Of a DNA stretch of 64,000 nucleotides, positions 1-7,746 are shown piece after piece (position 1 is the first letter of the stretch; every line of letters starts with the position of its first letter). The position numbers and the translations under genes are program-made. Under the pieces are notes generated by a model. It had not been told where the DNA came from. It saw only the letters and a list, made by a program, of their open reading frames with translations, and ran no database searches. Source of the stretch: Adhaeribacter aerolatus (GTDB taxonomy: Bacteria; Bacteroidota; Bacteroidia; Cytophagales; Hymenobacteraceae); NCBI RefSeq assembly GCF_007991635.1, contig NZ_BJYS01000029.1:39761-103760 (forward strand), written 5' to 3'.

Positions 1-124
1 TATAACGGTTCAGGTATCTCCGAAGGCGGGTAATTTCAGCACTACCGCTTAAAAGGATTACAAAAATTGAATTACCGCCGTCAGCCCAAGAGTATTGCGG
101 CAGCCCCACTATTGGCAATACCAT
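1..124 (-). CDS. Possible 5' end of a gene running off the left edge
   Basis: An ATG on the minus strand one base after the TAA of the neighbouring gene opens a frame with no stop down to base 1 (about 41 codons, beginning MVLPIVGLP). The overlap-like spacing would suit a third cassette or operon gene. Against it, the region is short, no family is recognisable, and part of it (AACATGGTA, GGCTGCCG) resembles the intergenic block near 1140-1157, so it may be repeat sequence rather than coding. Confidence 0.25.
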   Translation of the reverse strand, partial: MVLPIVGLPQYSWADGGNSIFVILLSGSAEITRLRRYLNRY

Positions 125-125
125 G

Positions 126-1091
126 TTACCTGCCGTTTTTTTTCTGCTTTGAAGACATTATTTCTAATTGATGCTCTCGTTTTTTTATACCTTCTTTTGT
201 GCCAATAGTTTGACCAATTTCCGTAATTAAATAGTTGAATTTCCAATTGCCTTTGTTAGTCAAAATGAATTGGGCTTTTGCTATTTTCACATTTTTACTT
301 AGACTATCAATCTCATCTCGGATGGCTTCTAATTTTTTCTCACGCAGTCCCTTCAAAACCAGTTTTTCATCTCTTGTCCTTGCAATCAATTCGATGTGTG
401 GCTTGCCTGGTAAATCAAAAACGATTGTTACTGGTCTTGCTTTAGGGACACATCTATAAAATAATTCTTTTAAGGACTTTTCTACAAAAGATGATAGTTT
501 CTTTGCTTCCTCAACTGCTTTGTTAGTTATAGCATCAGCAACTTTTTCACCCAGCTTTTTGGCAGTTGGTTTTAATATTTGATACAGGATGCCAGCAGTA
601 GCAAACTTGAAAATAATTTCAGGATCAGGAATTTCTGATTTACGCCCATGAAAATTAATCTTAGGGGTAAAATTAGGATTTGCTTTTAGGCTGTCGGAAA
701 AATTCTTTGCTTCAAGAAATGAGTTAAAGTTATGCGGGTCTATTGAAATGGAATTTTCAAGACTTTCTTCTTGTTCAACTTCAGCAAATTGAAATGCATT
801 GTCAAAGTATTGGATGATGTAATTGTCGTGCCAATCTACGGCATCTGTATTTTCATATTCTACAATATCCGCTTCAACATAGAAATCTCCATCTTTTTCT
901 AATAGTTCTGCATTTTCAAGTCTGCCCCTTGGAGGAAAATCCCTTCTATGATCCACTCCCAATCTAATCATCTTATCTGTGCAATTAATAGAGTTTACCA
1001 TTTGCTCTAAAGCTTGCTTGGTCATCATATCTCCATGTCTGTCAACATGTGAAGATGAAATTATTGCTCTATATCGTTTTGGAGTCGTCAT
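126..1091 (-). CDS. Unknown protein with prohead-protease-like N-terminal region
   Basis: About 321 residues from the chosen ATG; an upstream in-frame ATG at 1133 would add 14 residues but lies inside a GC-rich repeat block. The N-terminal ~125 residues resemble phage capsid maturation proteases (S78-type prohead protease fold): a strand-like RYRAIIS start, HVDRHGD, then a candidate catalytic histidine in VDHRRD (His62 in the long numbering), a strand pair GRLENAELL/DFYVEADIVEY, and a candidate serine in ENSISIDP (Ser128 or Ser130). The middle has a hydrophobic helix (PEIIFKFATAGILYQIL) followed by an amphipathic lysine-rich helix; the C-terminal ~110 residues are alpha/beta with a charged helix. 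It lies 78 nt downstream of the DUF4062 gene, same strand, with no phage genes nearby. The family call is by eye; the function is unknown. Confidence 0.7.
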   Translation of the reverse strand: MTTPKRYRAIISSSHVDRHGDMMTKQALEQMVNSINCTDKMIRLGVDHRRDFPPRGRLENAELLEKDGDFYVEADIVEYENTDAVDWHDNYIIQYFDNAFQFAEVEQEESLENSISIDPHNFNSFLEAKNFSDSLKANPNFTPKINFHGRKSEIPDPEIIFKFATAGILYQILKPTAKKLGEKVADAITNKAVEEAKKLSSFVEKSLKELFYRCVPKARPVTIVFDLPGKPHIELIARTRDEKLVLKGLREKKLEAIRDEIDSLSKNVKIAKAQFILTNKGNWKFNYLITEIGQTIGTKEGIKKREHQLEIMSSKQKKNGR

Positions 1092-1096
1092 AAAAT

Positions 1097-1157
1097 GAAA
1101 GGTAACGGCTAGTTTAAACGACTGCAAGCCCATCGGCCGAGGCTGCCGTTTTTACCA
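1097..1157 (-). repeat. attC-like GC-rich block between two cassette-like genes
   Basis: Read on the minus strand the block contains GTAAAAACGGCAGCCTCGG, a short palindrome around CGGCCG, and ends in AGCCGTTACC just before the ATG at 1091. The copy at 2388-2442 has the matching parts GTAAACAGCATCTTCGGCC and GGCCGTTGGC in the same order upstream of the next gene. GC-rich hairpin DNA between AT-rich genes, with a GCCGTT core near the start codon, recalls the attC sites of integron cassettes. No integrase gene is visible, so the identification is tentative. Confidence 0.4.
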
Positions 1158-1169
1158 TGTTGACAGTAG

Positions 1170-2372
1170 TTATTCCTCTTCGGTGGTTATTCCGGAATCG
1201 CTCATAGTATTTGGACTAATAGTAGTGGCAGTAATTATTGTCGCATTTTCTGTAGATTCTGTTCGTTCTCTCAAATAATCTTCAAGTTGCTTATTTCTGT
1301 AAGATACAGGTCCTCCTATAGAAGAATTGGTTAAGTTTTCAGTGAGAGCTGCTACTACTTCTTGTTTTACCGGAGTAGCAAGATTTTTGAATGTTTTCCA
1401 TTCATTAGCTATGTTTTGAATTAAATGAATGGGATATCTCGTAATGTAGAATGTACCGTCCGTTTTGACAAGATAAACGGTTGGTCTGATCCCACTATTT
1501 AATTCTACAACCTTTAATTCTTTTATATCTAAGCATTTAAGCAATTCTTCCCATGAAATGTCAGACAAAAGGATTTCTTGGATGTTTGGATGAATGAAAT
1601 TATTAAGGAAATCAATAAGCCGCCTGTATCGCAAAACCCCTCTACCAACCTCTTTAGCTTGCCCAACGGAAATGCTTGATAGTATTAGAGACTTAATATC
1701 TTTCAATTCCTCAGAAAATGCATCAAGCCTTCGTGACTCAGATTTCATTATCCTCTGCTCAAACAATAATCTTTGAAAAAGAGCTGACCATTGTTTCCTG
1801 AGATATTCTTCGATGTCTGCTAGCCTGCTGAATTCAACTAAACTGTTATTTTTGGAGCGAAGTCGCAAAAAGTTTATGAACTCAAAGATAAATACGGCTG
1901 ACTCCTTCTTTTCAATAGAGGGGAACTCCAGAGAATCTAAAATTCCTTTATCCTTATTCTTTTCATAGAATAAATGATCATGTAAGACTTTGCTGTCTAT
2001 GAAAGTAAATATGGGAATACTCGACTCTATCGCTTTGAATATTTCAAGCTGCGTTATTGAAATCTTATTAGGCGCTTCTAATATTTTATTCCCCTTTGAC
2101 ATGCTTTTCAAGCTGTCAATGTCTAAAGAATTTACCGCTTTAGGTATTGCTGTTCCTCCAAAACGGGATCCTATTATTAATATTACTACATCGGCATTGG
2201 CGATTTCTTTGATGCAACTTTCGTGTGTATGACTTCTCGGATCAAATAATACATCATTATAATCACTCATTACAGGCTCGTGTCCTAATGCTTGTAAGGA
2301 AGCTCTTAACTGCCCTCTTACAATATTCAAATCATAACAAGTTGAAGAAACAAAAACTTTTAAAAGTGCCAT
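1170..2372 (-). CDS. DUF4062 domain protein
   Basis: 400 residues. The N-terminal ~100 residues form a DUF4062 domain: LLKVFVSSTCYDL at the start, ALGHEPVMSDY, HESCIKEIANADVVILIIG and SRFGG. This Rossmann/TIR-like domain is often found in large NLR-like or predicted conflict proteins, usually as an input or effector module. The rest has a charged helical stretch (residues ~195-235), then an alpha/beta region around TVYLVKTDGTFYITRYPIH, and an acidic low-complexity tail ending TEEE. No NACHT or STAND ATPase follows, so this is a short stand-alone version. It precedes the prohead-protease-like gene on the same strand with 78 nt between them. A defence or signalling role is inference. Confidence 0.8.
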   Translation of the reverse strand: MALLKVFVSSTCYDLNIVRGQLRASLQALGHEPVMSDYNDVLFDPRSHTHESCIKEIANADVVILIIGSRFGGTAIPKAVNSLDIDSLKSMSKGNKILEAPNKISITQLEIFKAIESSIPIFTFIDSKVLHDHLFYEKNKDKGILDSLEFPSIEKKESAVFIFEFINFLRLRSKNNSLVEFSRLADIEEYLRKQWSALFQRLLFEQRIMKSESRRLDAFSEELKDIKSLILSSISVGQAKEVGRGVLRYRRLIDFLNNFIHPNIQEILLSDISWEELLKCLDIKELKVVELNSGIRPTVYLVKTDGTFYITRYPIHLIQNIANEWKTFKNLATPVKQEVVAALTENLTNSSIGGPVSYRNKQLEDYLRERTESTENATIITATTISPNTMSDSGITTEEE

Positions 2373-2387
2373 AATGTAAATTTATAG

Positions 2388-2442
2388 TTACTGCCAACGG
2401 CCTCGTGTTAGCGGCGGCCTTAGGCCGAAGATGCTGTTTACC
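2388..2442 (-). repeat. attC-like GC-rich block upstream of the DUF4062 gene
   Basis: On the minus strand the block holds a hairpin CGGCCTAAGGCCG followed by GCTAAC-ACGAGG-CCGTTGGC, in which GCTAAC and GTTGGC form an imperfect inverted pair spaced like the R'/L' core of an attC site. It ends 15 nt before the ATG of the DUF4062 gene. The block at 1097-1157 has the same order of elements. See the findings for limits. Confidence 0.45.
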
Positions 2443-2454
2443 CTTTATTGCCCT

Positions 2455-2607
2455 CTATGGTGCGGAAGTTACTTCCGTGCCTTGCTGAACCTACAACTTA
2501 ATTAAAATTTATTATCCTTAATAATTAATATTAAAATAAATATATAATATAATTATTAGGACCGTTGCCCTTATCGCAAAGTCACGGAAGTAACTTCCGC
2601 GCCATAG
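2455..2607. mobile_element. 153-bp element with 25-bp inverted ends (MITE-like)
   Basis: The first 25 bases (2455-2479) and the reverse complement of the last 25 (2583-2607) differ at one position. Each arm contains its own hairpin, CGGAAGTTACTTCCG on the left and CGGAAGTAACTTCCG on the right. The 103-bp middle is almost pure A+T and codes for nothing. This is the layout of a small non-autonomous element or a REP-like pair. I see no convincing target-site duplication and no transposase nearby. Confidence 0.55.
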
Positions 2608-2648
2608 TAGTGTTCGCCTTGAAAGTCATTGGTGTTTATTCAAACTGT

Positions 2649-3164
2649 TCAACAATCAAACACAAACCAGCAGAGGTGATTTCTTAATTTCTGGTCATCC
2701 AGGACAAGTTCCCGAATAGCCTCCGGTAGTTGGTTGCGTTGCCATTCCCCTTCTTTTCGTCCCATTTCATCCTGCTCCTTTTCTGCCACAGACGCCTTTA
2801 CTGCCCGGATGGCGTAGGCCGCGGCACCCAGTTCATGGGCCGCCACGTGCGCTACCGCCACAGCTTGTCCGGTGGCCAGGGCCGCAAACTTAGCGGCATC
2901 CGGCAAGCCTTTGGCCGCCGCATTGGCCGTAAAAGCCGCCTGGTGCGCTACCTTCATGGGTATCTCCCCTTTTACCCAAGCCCGGGTTAATGCGATGGCG
3001 TTTCTCGGCCTTTTATCTTCCGGGTTGACTTGCTCAAACAGGTGCAGTACGTGTTCGGCACAAGTAGCCGCCCATAAGGCCAGTAAGCGGTGGTTGGTAT
3101 CGGTTAGCGTTCCGCCGCGTCTTATCGTTATAAATCTGGGGTCTCTTTCTTGCGGTAATATCAT
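2649..3164 (-). CDS. Imm-5-like putative immunity protein
   Basis: 171 residues, soluble and mostly helical. The start RDPRFITIRRGGTLTD, followed by HRLLALWAATCAEHVL, a PRNAIALTRAWVKGE segment and an alanine-rich helical pair ending AVAVAHVAAHELGAAAYA, matches the proteins annotated as putative immunity protein (Imm-5-like domain). Such proteins are predicted to neutralise polymorphic toxins, but many copies are orphans. No toxin gene is visible beside it. The composition is more GC-rich than the two genes to its left, so it need not belong to the same insertion. Confidence 0.7.
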   Translation of the reverse strand: MILPQERDPRFITIRRGGTLTDTNHRLLALWAATCAEHVLHLFEQVNPEDKRPRNAIALTRAWVKGEIPMKVAHQAAFTANAAAKGLPDAAKFAALATGQAVAVAHVAAHELGAAAYAIRAVKASVAEKEQDEMGRKEGEWQRNQLPEAIRELVLDDQKLRNHLCWFVFDC

Positions 3165-3387
3165 GGGCCAACCATTTATTTTAGAGATAAATGCGTAATG
3201 GCTAATAAACCCAAAAATCCACGTAGGTTCATCATTATTTTATAAAGATTAAAAGTATCCCGGATCTCCTCAGAGAATAACTACACTGTGAACGTACCTT
3301 CTCCGTGGACTCCTGAATTAGGCAAATTATCCTGCTTTTCCCGATTGCCGGCTTTTCAGCTTATATCCGGCACAAGCGGGTTTAGAA

Positions 3388-3417
3388 TTGTTAAAAACGG
3401 TAAAATTACGTATCTTG
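3388..3417 (+). promoter_or_regulatory. Candidate Bacteroidota promoter of radA
   Basis: TTG at 3388-3390, then 20 nt, then TATCTTG at 3411-3417, close to the Bacteroidota consensus TTTG-N19/21-TAnnTTTG. The transcript would start about 45 nt before the radA ATG. There is no other good match upstream of the gene. Confidence 0.5.
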
Positions 3418-3469
3418 TAGGGTTTGTAAAGTTTTAACTTACCCCCTTAAACCGGGATTTATATAATTA

Positions 3470-4846
3470 ATGGCTAAATTAAAAACATCCTATTTTTGTC
3501 AGAATTGCGGAGCACAGTCGGCGAAGTGGATAGGGCGCTGCCCGGCTTGCGGCGAGTGGAACACCTATGTAGAAGAAGTGCTGCAGCGCGAAGATGTAAC
3601 CACGGCCGGTTCCTGGAAATCGTCCAGTTCGTTACAGGTTGCGGCCAAGCCCCGGCCTATCTCGGAAATCAGTTATCTCGAAGAATCGCGCATCCAAACC
3701 GTAGACGGGGAATTAAACCGGGTATTGGGCGGCGGCATTGTGCCGGGTTCAATGGTGCTGATTGGTGGGGAACCCGGTATTGGTAAATCTACCCTGATGC
3801 TGCAGATTGCCTTGAGCCTGAAGAATAACCGGGTACTGTATATATCGGGTGAAGAAAGCGACCAGCAAATAAAAATGCGCGCCGAGCGCCTGGGGGCCAA
3901 ACACCCCAACTGCTTTATTTTAACCGAAACCGGTACGCAGAATATTTTCAAGCAAATAGAACAACTGCAACCCGACGTGTTAATAGTTGATTCTATCCAG
4001 ACGCTGCATTCTTCTTTTATTGAGTCGGGGGCCGGCAGTATATCGCAGGTGCGGGAGTGTACTGCCGAGTTGCTGAAGTACGCGAAAGAAAGCGGTACAC
4101 CGGTTTTTTTAATCGGGCATATCACCAAAGAAGGCAACCTGGCCGGCCCCAAAATATTGGAGCACATGGTAGATACGGTTCTGCAGTTCGAGGGCGACCG
4201 CCACATGACTTACCGCATATTGCGTACCACCAAAAACCGCTTTGGCTCTACCTCCGAGTTGGGTATTTACGAAATGCAGGGCACCGGCCTGCGCGAAGTG
4301 AGCAATCCTTCCGAAATATTGCTCTCGCAGCGTGAAGAAAACTTTAGCGGCATTACCATTGGCGCTACTTTAGAAGGCAACCGGCCCCTATTAATAGAAG
4401 TGCAGAGCCTCGTCAGTCCGGCTACCTACGGTACGCCGCAGCGGTCTTCTACCGGTTTCGATGCCAAACGCCTGAATATGCTGCTGGCCGTACTCGAAAA
4501 GCGCGGCGGCTTTAAACTGGGCACGCAGGACGTGTTCCTGAATATTGCCGGTGGACTCAAGATTGAAGACCCGGCCATCGACCTGGCGGTTTGTGCCTCT
4601 ATCCTGTCTTCGTTTGAAGATATTGCGGTGCCCAATACCACTGCCTTTGCGGCCGAAGTGGGTTTAAGCGGCGAAATACGCGCCGTAAACCGGGTAGACC
4701 AGCGCATTGCCGAGTCGGAGAAACTGGGTTTCACGGAAATTTATATTTCTAAGTTTAACGTGCGCGGCCTCGACCTGAAACGCTACGGCATAAAAGTACA
4801 CGCCGTTAGTAAACTCGACGAGGTAATCAGCGGCTTATTTAGCTAA
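3470..4846 (+). CDS. radA: DNA repair protein RadA
   Basis: 458 residues, the normal full length. RadA is a RecA-like ATPase that drives branch migration during recombinational repair. The parts are in the usual order: a four-cysteine zinc finger (CQNCG at 10-14, CPACG at 27-31), Walker A GGEPGIGKST near residue 99, the RadA-specific KNRFG motif near 254, and a C-terminal Lon-like domain from about residue 300 containing GGLKIEDPAIDLA. It appears to be a single-gene unit, with its own promoter candidate and a terminator 42 nt after the stop. Confidence 0.98.
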   Translation: MAKLKTSYFCQNCGAQSAKWIGRCPACGEWNTYVEEVLQREDVTTAGSWKSSSSLQVAAKPRPISEISYLEESRIQTVDGELNRVLGGGIVPGSMVLIGGEPGIGKSTLMLQIALSLKNNRVLYISGEESDQQIKMRAERLGAKHPNCFILTETGTQNIFKQIEQLQPDVLIVDSIQTLHSSFIESGAGSISQVRECTAELLKYAKESGTPVFLIGHITKEGNLAGPKILEHMVDTVLQFEGDRHMTYRILRTTKNRFGSTSELGIYEMQGTGLREVSNPSEILLSQREENFSGITIGATLEGNRPLLIEVQSLVSPATYGTPQRSSTGFDAKRLNMLLAVLEKRGGFKLGTQDVFLNIAGGLKIEDPAIDLAVCASILSSFEDIAVPNTTAFAAEVGLSGEIRAVNRVDQRIAESEKLGFTEIYISKFNVRGLDLKRYGIKVHAVSKLDEVISGLFS

Positions 4847-4887
4847 TATTATCGGGTGGCCAGCTACCTGCCGGCGCTTAATTTTAG

Positions 4888-4917
4888 AAAGCTGCTCCAT
4901 TGGGGCAGCTTTTTTTA
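4888..4917 (+). terminator. Rho-independent terminator after radA
   Basis: AAAGCTGC pairs with GCAGCTTT across a short loop that itself contains CCATTGG, followed by a run of seven T. It lies 42 nt beyond the radA stop codon. Confidence 0.9.
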
Positions 4918-5120
4918 TTTATATATTTTGGATTCTCAATAATCGGTTTATTCCTGATTTTCCAATTTCTGGAAAACCAAATCAATCTTGTATTTAATTA
5001 AGTTTAATCATTTTTGTAAATTATTGCACCGCATAAAGAAAGTTATATTTTTTAAACTAAAACTGTGCGTTATTAATTAATTGCACTTATTTTTAAATCA
5101 CAAAATTATATTCTGTTGGT

Positions 5121-6509
5121 ATGAGAAAACATTTACTCCTTATTTCTTTTTTGTTGTTAGCAAATGTATCGTGGGCCCAGCGGGCCTTATTGCTTGGAAA
5201 AGTAACAAAACCAAAAAGTGATAGTATTCAGATTGGCGTCAACCCGAATCCGTTGAGTGCCCAGGAAGCGCAAAGCATTGGGAAGATTAATACCGAGGGA
5301 AGCTTTTCGATAGAGGTGCCGTTGAAAGAAGCTTCGGTGGTTGACTTTGTATACGAGGACGAATCGGTGAGCTTGTTTCTGCAGCCCGGCGATGAACTGG
5401 AAGCCCGGTTTACCGGCGGCAGCCTCATGAAATCGCTTAAATTTAAAGGCAAAGGCGCTTCTGAAAATAATTTCCTGCTGGCGTATAACCAGAAGTTCCT
5501 GGAAAATGAAGATTACCAGGTGCTGCCGGAAAATATTACTTTGAATGAGAAAAGCTTTATCGAGTTTCTGGATTTCCGGAAAGAAGACCAGTTGAACTTC
5601 TTCGAAAAACATACCGCTAAAAACCCGGTTTCCGATGCCTTCAAAAATTACATCCTCGCCGAAATAGAATATTCTTATGCCAACGACCGGCTTACTTTTA
5701 ACGAGATGCGGACGAAGGTACTGGGCGGCCCCATTAAATTAACCGAAAATTATTACGGCTTTTTTAAAGATGTAAAACTAGATAATGCAGCGGGCGTGAA
5801 AAGCCACTCTTATTTAAGCTACCTAAAAAATTATATTCGTTTTCAGGCCACTGCCGCTAACCACCGCCCCGCCGATTTAGATTATTACGAGGCAATTTAC
5901 AACCTGGCAAAAGCCAAGCTGGCCGGCGAGCCGCGTAATCTGGTACTGGCAAATGTACTGCACGAATCTATCCGCTATGGCTTTATTCAGTACACCAGCC
6001 GCATGTTCGACGACTTCGAAAAGCTGAACACCAACAAAGACCTGAATGAGTTTATCGCCTCGTCGTACAACACCGGCAAAGCTTTTGCGCTGGGTAGCCC
6101 GGCTCCCGATTTTAAACTCAAATCCAGCACTGGCCAGGAAATGACCATGCGCGATTTTAAAGGCAAATTGGTTTACCTGAACTTCTGGAACAGCAAATGC
6201 GGTTTGTGCCAACTGGATGTGCCTTATGCCATGGAACTTGAAAAAGAACTAGCCAACGAAAACGTGGTTTTTGTAAATATTGGCATGGATGAGAACGAAG
6301 GTTACTGGCGCGATGCCATTGCCCGCCGCAAATTGAAAGGCGTACAGTTATTCGGCGGTAACCAGGAGGCCATCACCAAAGCCTACAAAGTAGAAGATAT
6401 GCCTTCTTACTTCCTGATTGATACCGACGGTACTTTTATCAGCACCAAAGCCAAGCGCCCGAGCAATGCCGGCGCCAAAGAGCAGATTATGCACGCTATG
6501 GAGAAATAG
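5121..6509 (+). CDS. TlpA-family thiol-disulfide oxidoreductase
   Basis: 462 residues with a signal peptide (MRKHLLLISFLLLANVSWAQ), so periplasmic or envelope-attached. The N-terminal ~110 residues form a beta-rich domain like the DUF4369-type region common in Bacteroidota TlpA proteins; the middle (about 120-320) is helical; the C-terminal thioredoxin domain (about 322-462) has PAPDFKLKSSTGQ, FKGKLVYLNFWNSKCGLC with the redox CGLC pair, and the cis-proline region EDMPSYFLID. It probably reduces or resolves disulfides in exported proteins; the substrate cannot be told. It stands alone, with a strong terminator directly behind it. Confidence 0.92.
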   Translation: MRKHLLLISFLLLANVSWAQRALLLGKVTKPKSDSIQIGVNPNPLSAQEAQSIGKINTEGSFSIEVPLKEASVVDFVYEDESVSLFLQPGDELEARFTGGSLMKSLKFKGKGASENNFLLAYNQKFLENEDYQVLPENITLNEKSFIEFLDFRKEDQLNFFEKHTAKNPVSDAFKNYILAEIEYSYANDRLTFNEMRTKVLGGPIKLTENYYGFFKDVKLDNAAGVKSHSYLSYLKNYIRFQATAANHRPADLDYYEAIYNLAKAKLAGEPRNLVLANVLHESIRYGFIQYTSRMFDDFEKLNTNKDLNEFIASSYNTGKAFALGSPAPDFKLKSSTGQEMTMRDFKGKLVYLNFWNSKCGLCQLDVPYAMELEKELANENVVFVNIGMDENEGYWRDAIARRKLKGVQLFGGNQEAITKAYKVEDMPSYFLIDTDGTFISTKAKRPSNAGAKEQIMHAMEK

Positions 6510-6533
6510 TACTCACAGTTTAATATATTTTGG

Positions 6534-6576
6534 CAAAGCCCGGCCGGTTTATTAAACCTGGCCGGGCTTTGTTTTT
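6534..6576 (+). terminator. Strong terminator after the TlpA-like gene (copy 1 of a repeat)
   Basis: CAAAGCCCGGCC (6534-6545) pairs perfectly with GGCCGGGCTTTG (6560-6571); the loop GGTTTATTAAACC is itself palindromic; a T-run follows. A nearly identical hairpin stands at 7813-7853 with one compensatory base-pair change, so the two descend from one sequence. Confidence 0.9.
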
Positions 6577-6769
6577 GCCGTGGTGTGTGGAACAATAATT
6601 TAAGTGGGGCTACTTTTTTGCGTAGAAGGTGTTTAGGATTTTATAAATTGGGGAATGCCGCTGCCCTGGTTCCGTGTTTTCACCAGCTAAATATTTTAGA
6701 TGGGCTTTACGTAATACCTAGCGCTTCGACTAAATTGACAGATACGCGCATGTTGCTTATCTTTATTAA

Positions 6770-7293
6770 GTGAAAAAGAACAACGAGCCACTTGATTTCG
6801 AAATAGACAAGCTTACCAATTCTATAGAAAATATTGTAACCGGTGATAAATTTTCAACGGATATACTTGTTTTTACAAAGGCAGATTTAAAAAATATTAC
6901 CAAAAAGAATGGGTGGGAGTTTAACTGGAAGCAGGAGTTTAAAGAAGCTAACCGAGACATCTATAAATTAACCATAGCAAATATCCCTCTGTTATTCAAG
7001 GACTGATAAGTTTGACTGAAAAAGAAGACCACATTTACTTACACCTTATTGAAAGCGCACCGTTTAATAAAGGAAGAAATAAGATGTACGCGGGTGTACC
7101 AGGAAACTTAGTGGCCTTTGCCTGTAAGTTGTCTTTTCACAGAGGTCATGATGGTTTTGTGTCTTTTTTGGCTAAATCCAAATTAATAGACCATTATCAG
7201 CAAACATTACAAGCCACCCATGTGGGCGGACATTTGATGGTAATAAATACGACGGGTGCACTTAAGCTTATTGATACATACTTTAGATCTTAA
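6770..7293 (+). pseudogene. Frameshifted conserved hypothetical gene (possibly GNAT-like)
   Basis: Two adjacent frames make one protein. Frame 1 (6770-7006, GTG start) gives MKKNNEPLDFEIDKL through DIYKLTIAN and then runs out. Frame 2, open from 6967, gives KYPSVIQGLISLTEKEDHIY and continues through HLIESAPFNKGRNKMY, GVPGNLVAFACKLSF and GFVSFLAKSKLIDHY to the stop at 7293. The join needs a -1 shift near 6970-6985, consistent with one lost base. The C-terminal half resembles a recurrent Bacteroidota protein that looks like a compact acetyltransferase fold, but I cannot confirm the activity. No clear slippery site is seen, so decay is more likely than programmed frameshifting. The next small gene follows at once. 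Confidence 0.7.
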
Positions 7294-7297
7294 TATT

Positions 7298-7471
7298 ATG
7301 GGACATATAAAAGAACCACTGGATATTGATTTTACGGTTGATCCACGTCCTTTAACAGAAGAAGAACAGAAAGCAATCAGCAACTATATTCAAGCTGAGA
7401 AAGCTAAAAACAAGGCAGAAACAAAAAAAGGAATACTAAATCCAACAAAACCTGTACGGCAGGATGGGTAA
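7298..7471 (+). CDS. Small conserved hypothetical protein
   Basis: 57 residues starting MGHIKEPLDIDFTVDPRPLT, chosen over an upstream ATG at 7256 that lies inside the preceding gene. Charged C-terminal half (EEEQKAISNYIQAEKAKNK). Proteins of this type often sit just downstream of the gene family seen at 6770-7293 in Bacteroidota, suggesting a two-gene unit, perhaps toxin-antitoxin-like. That pairing is from memory of similar loci, not shown here. With its partner frameshifted, it may no longer be functional. Confidence 0.6.
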   Translation: MGHIKEPLDIDFTVDPRPLTEEEQKAISNYIQAEKAKNKAETKKGILNPTKPVRQDG

Positions 7472-7583
7472 AATACAAAACTAACCTTATAACTTTTCTA
7501 TACCAATGTTGCGGGTTGAAGTAAGTGAATAGACGGTAAATTCATAATCTTTATCTACTATTTAGGATTTGCATATTTAATAT

Positions 7584-7746
7584 GATAACCATTATTAAGA
7601 AAGGTGCAGATAATATCAATATTCAAAAAGCCCTTGAAAGTGTAAGCATTCGGAAAGGAGTAAATGCTTTCAAGTATTGCGGGAAAGTTAATTTAGAAAA
7701 AGAGCCGCTTACCATCCAGAAGAACTTGCGGAATGAGTGGGAATAG
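7584..7746 (+). pseudogene. Remnant of a VapB-like antitoxin gene
   Basis: The frame begins MITIIKKGADNI and, after a break near 7620, continues IQKALESVSIRKGVNAF, KYCGKVNLEKEPLTIQK and NLRNEWE to a stop at 7746. This is the pattern of the short antitoxin paired with PIN-domain toxins in Bacteroidota (about 54 residues). By my count ATG-to-stop is not a multiple of three (one extra or two missing bases near 7620), so the reading frame appears broken. The PIN toxin start overlaps the end. Confidence 0.55.
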
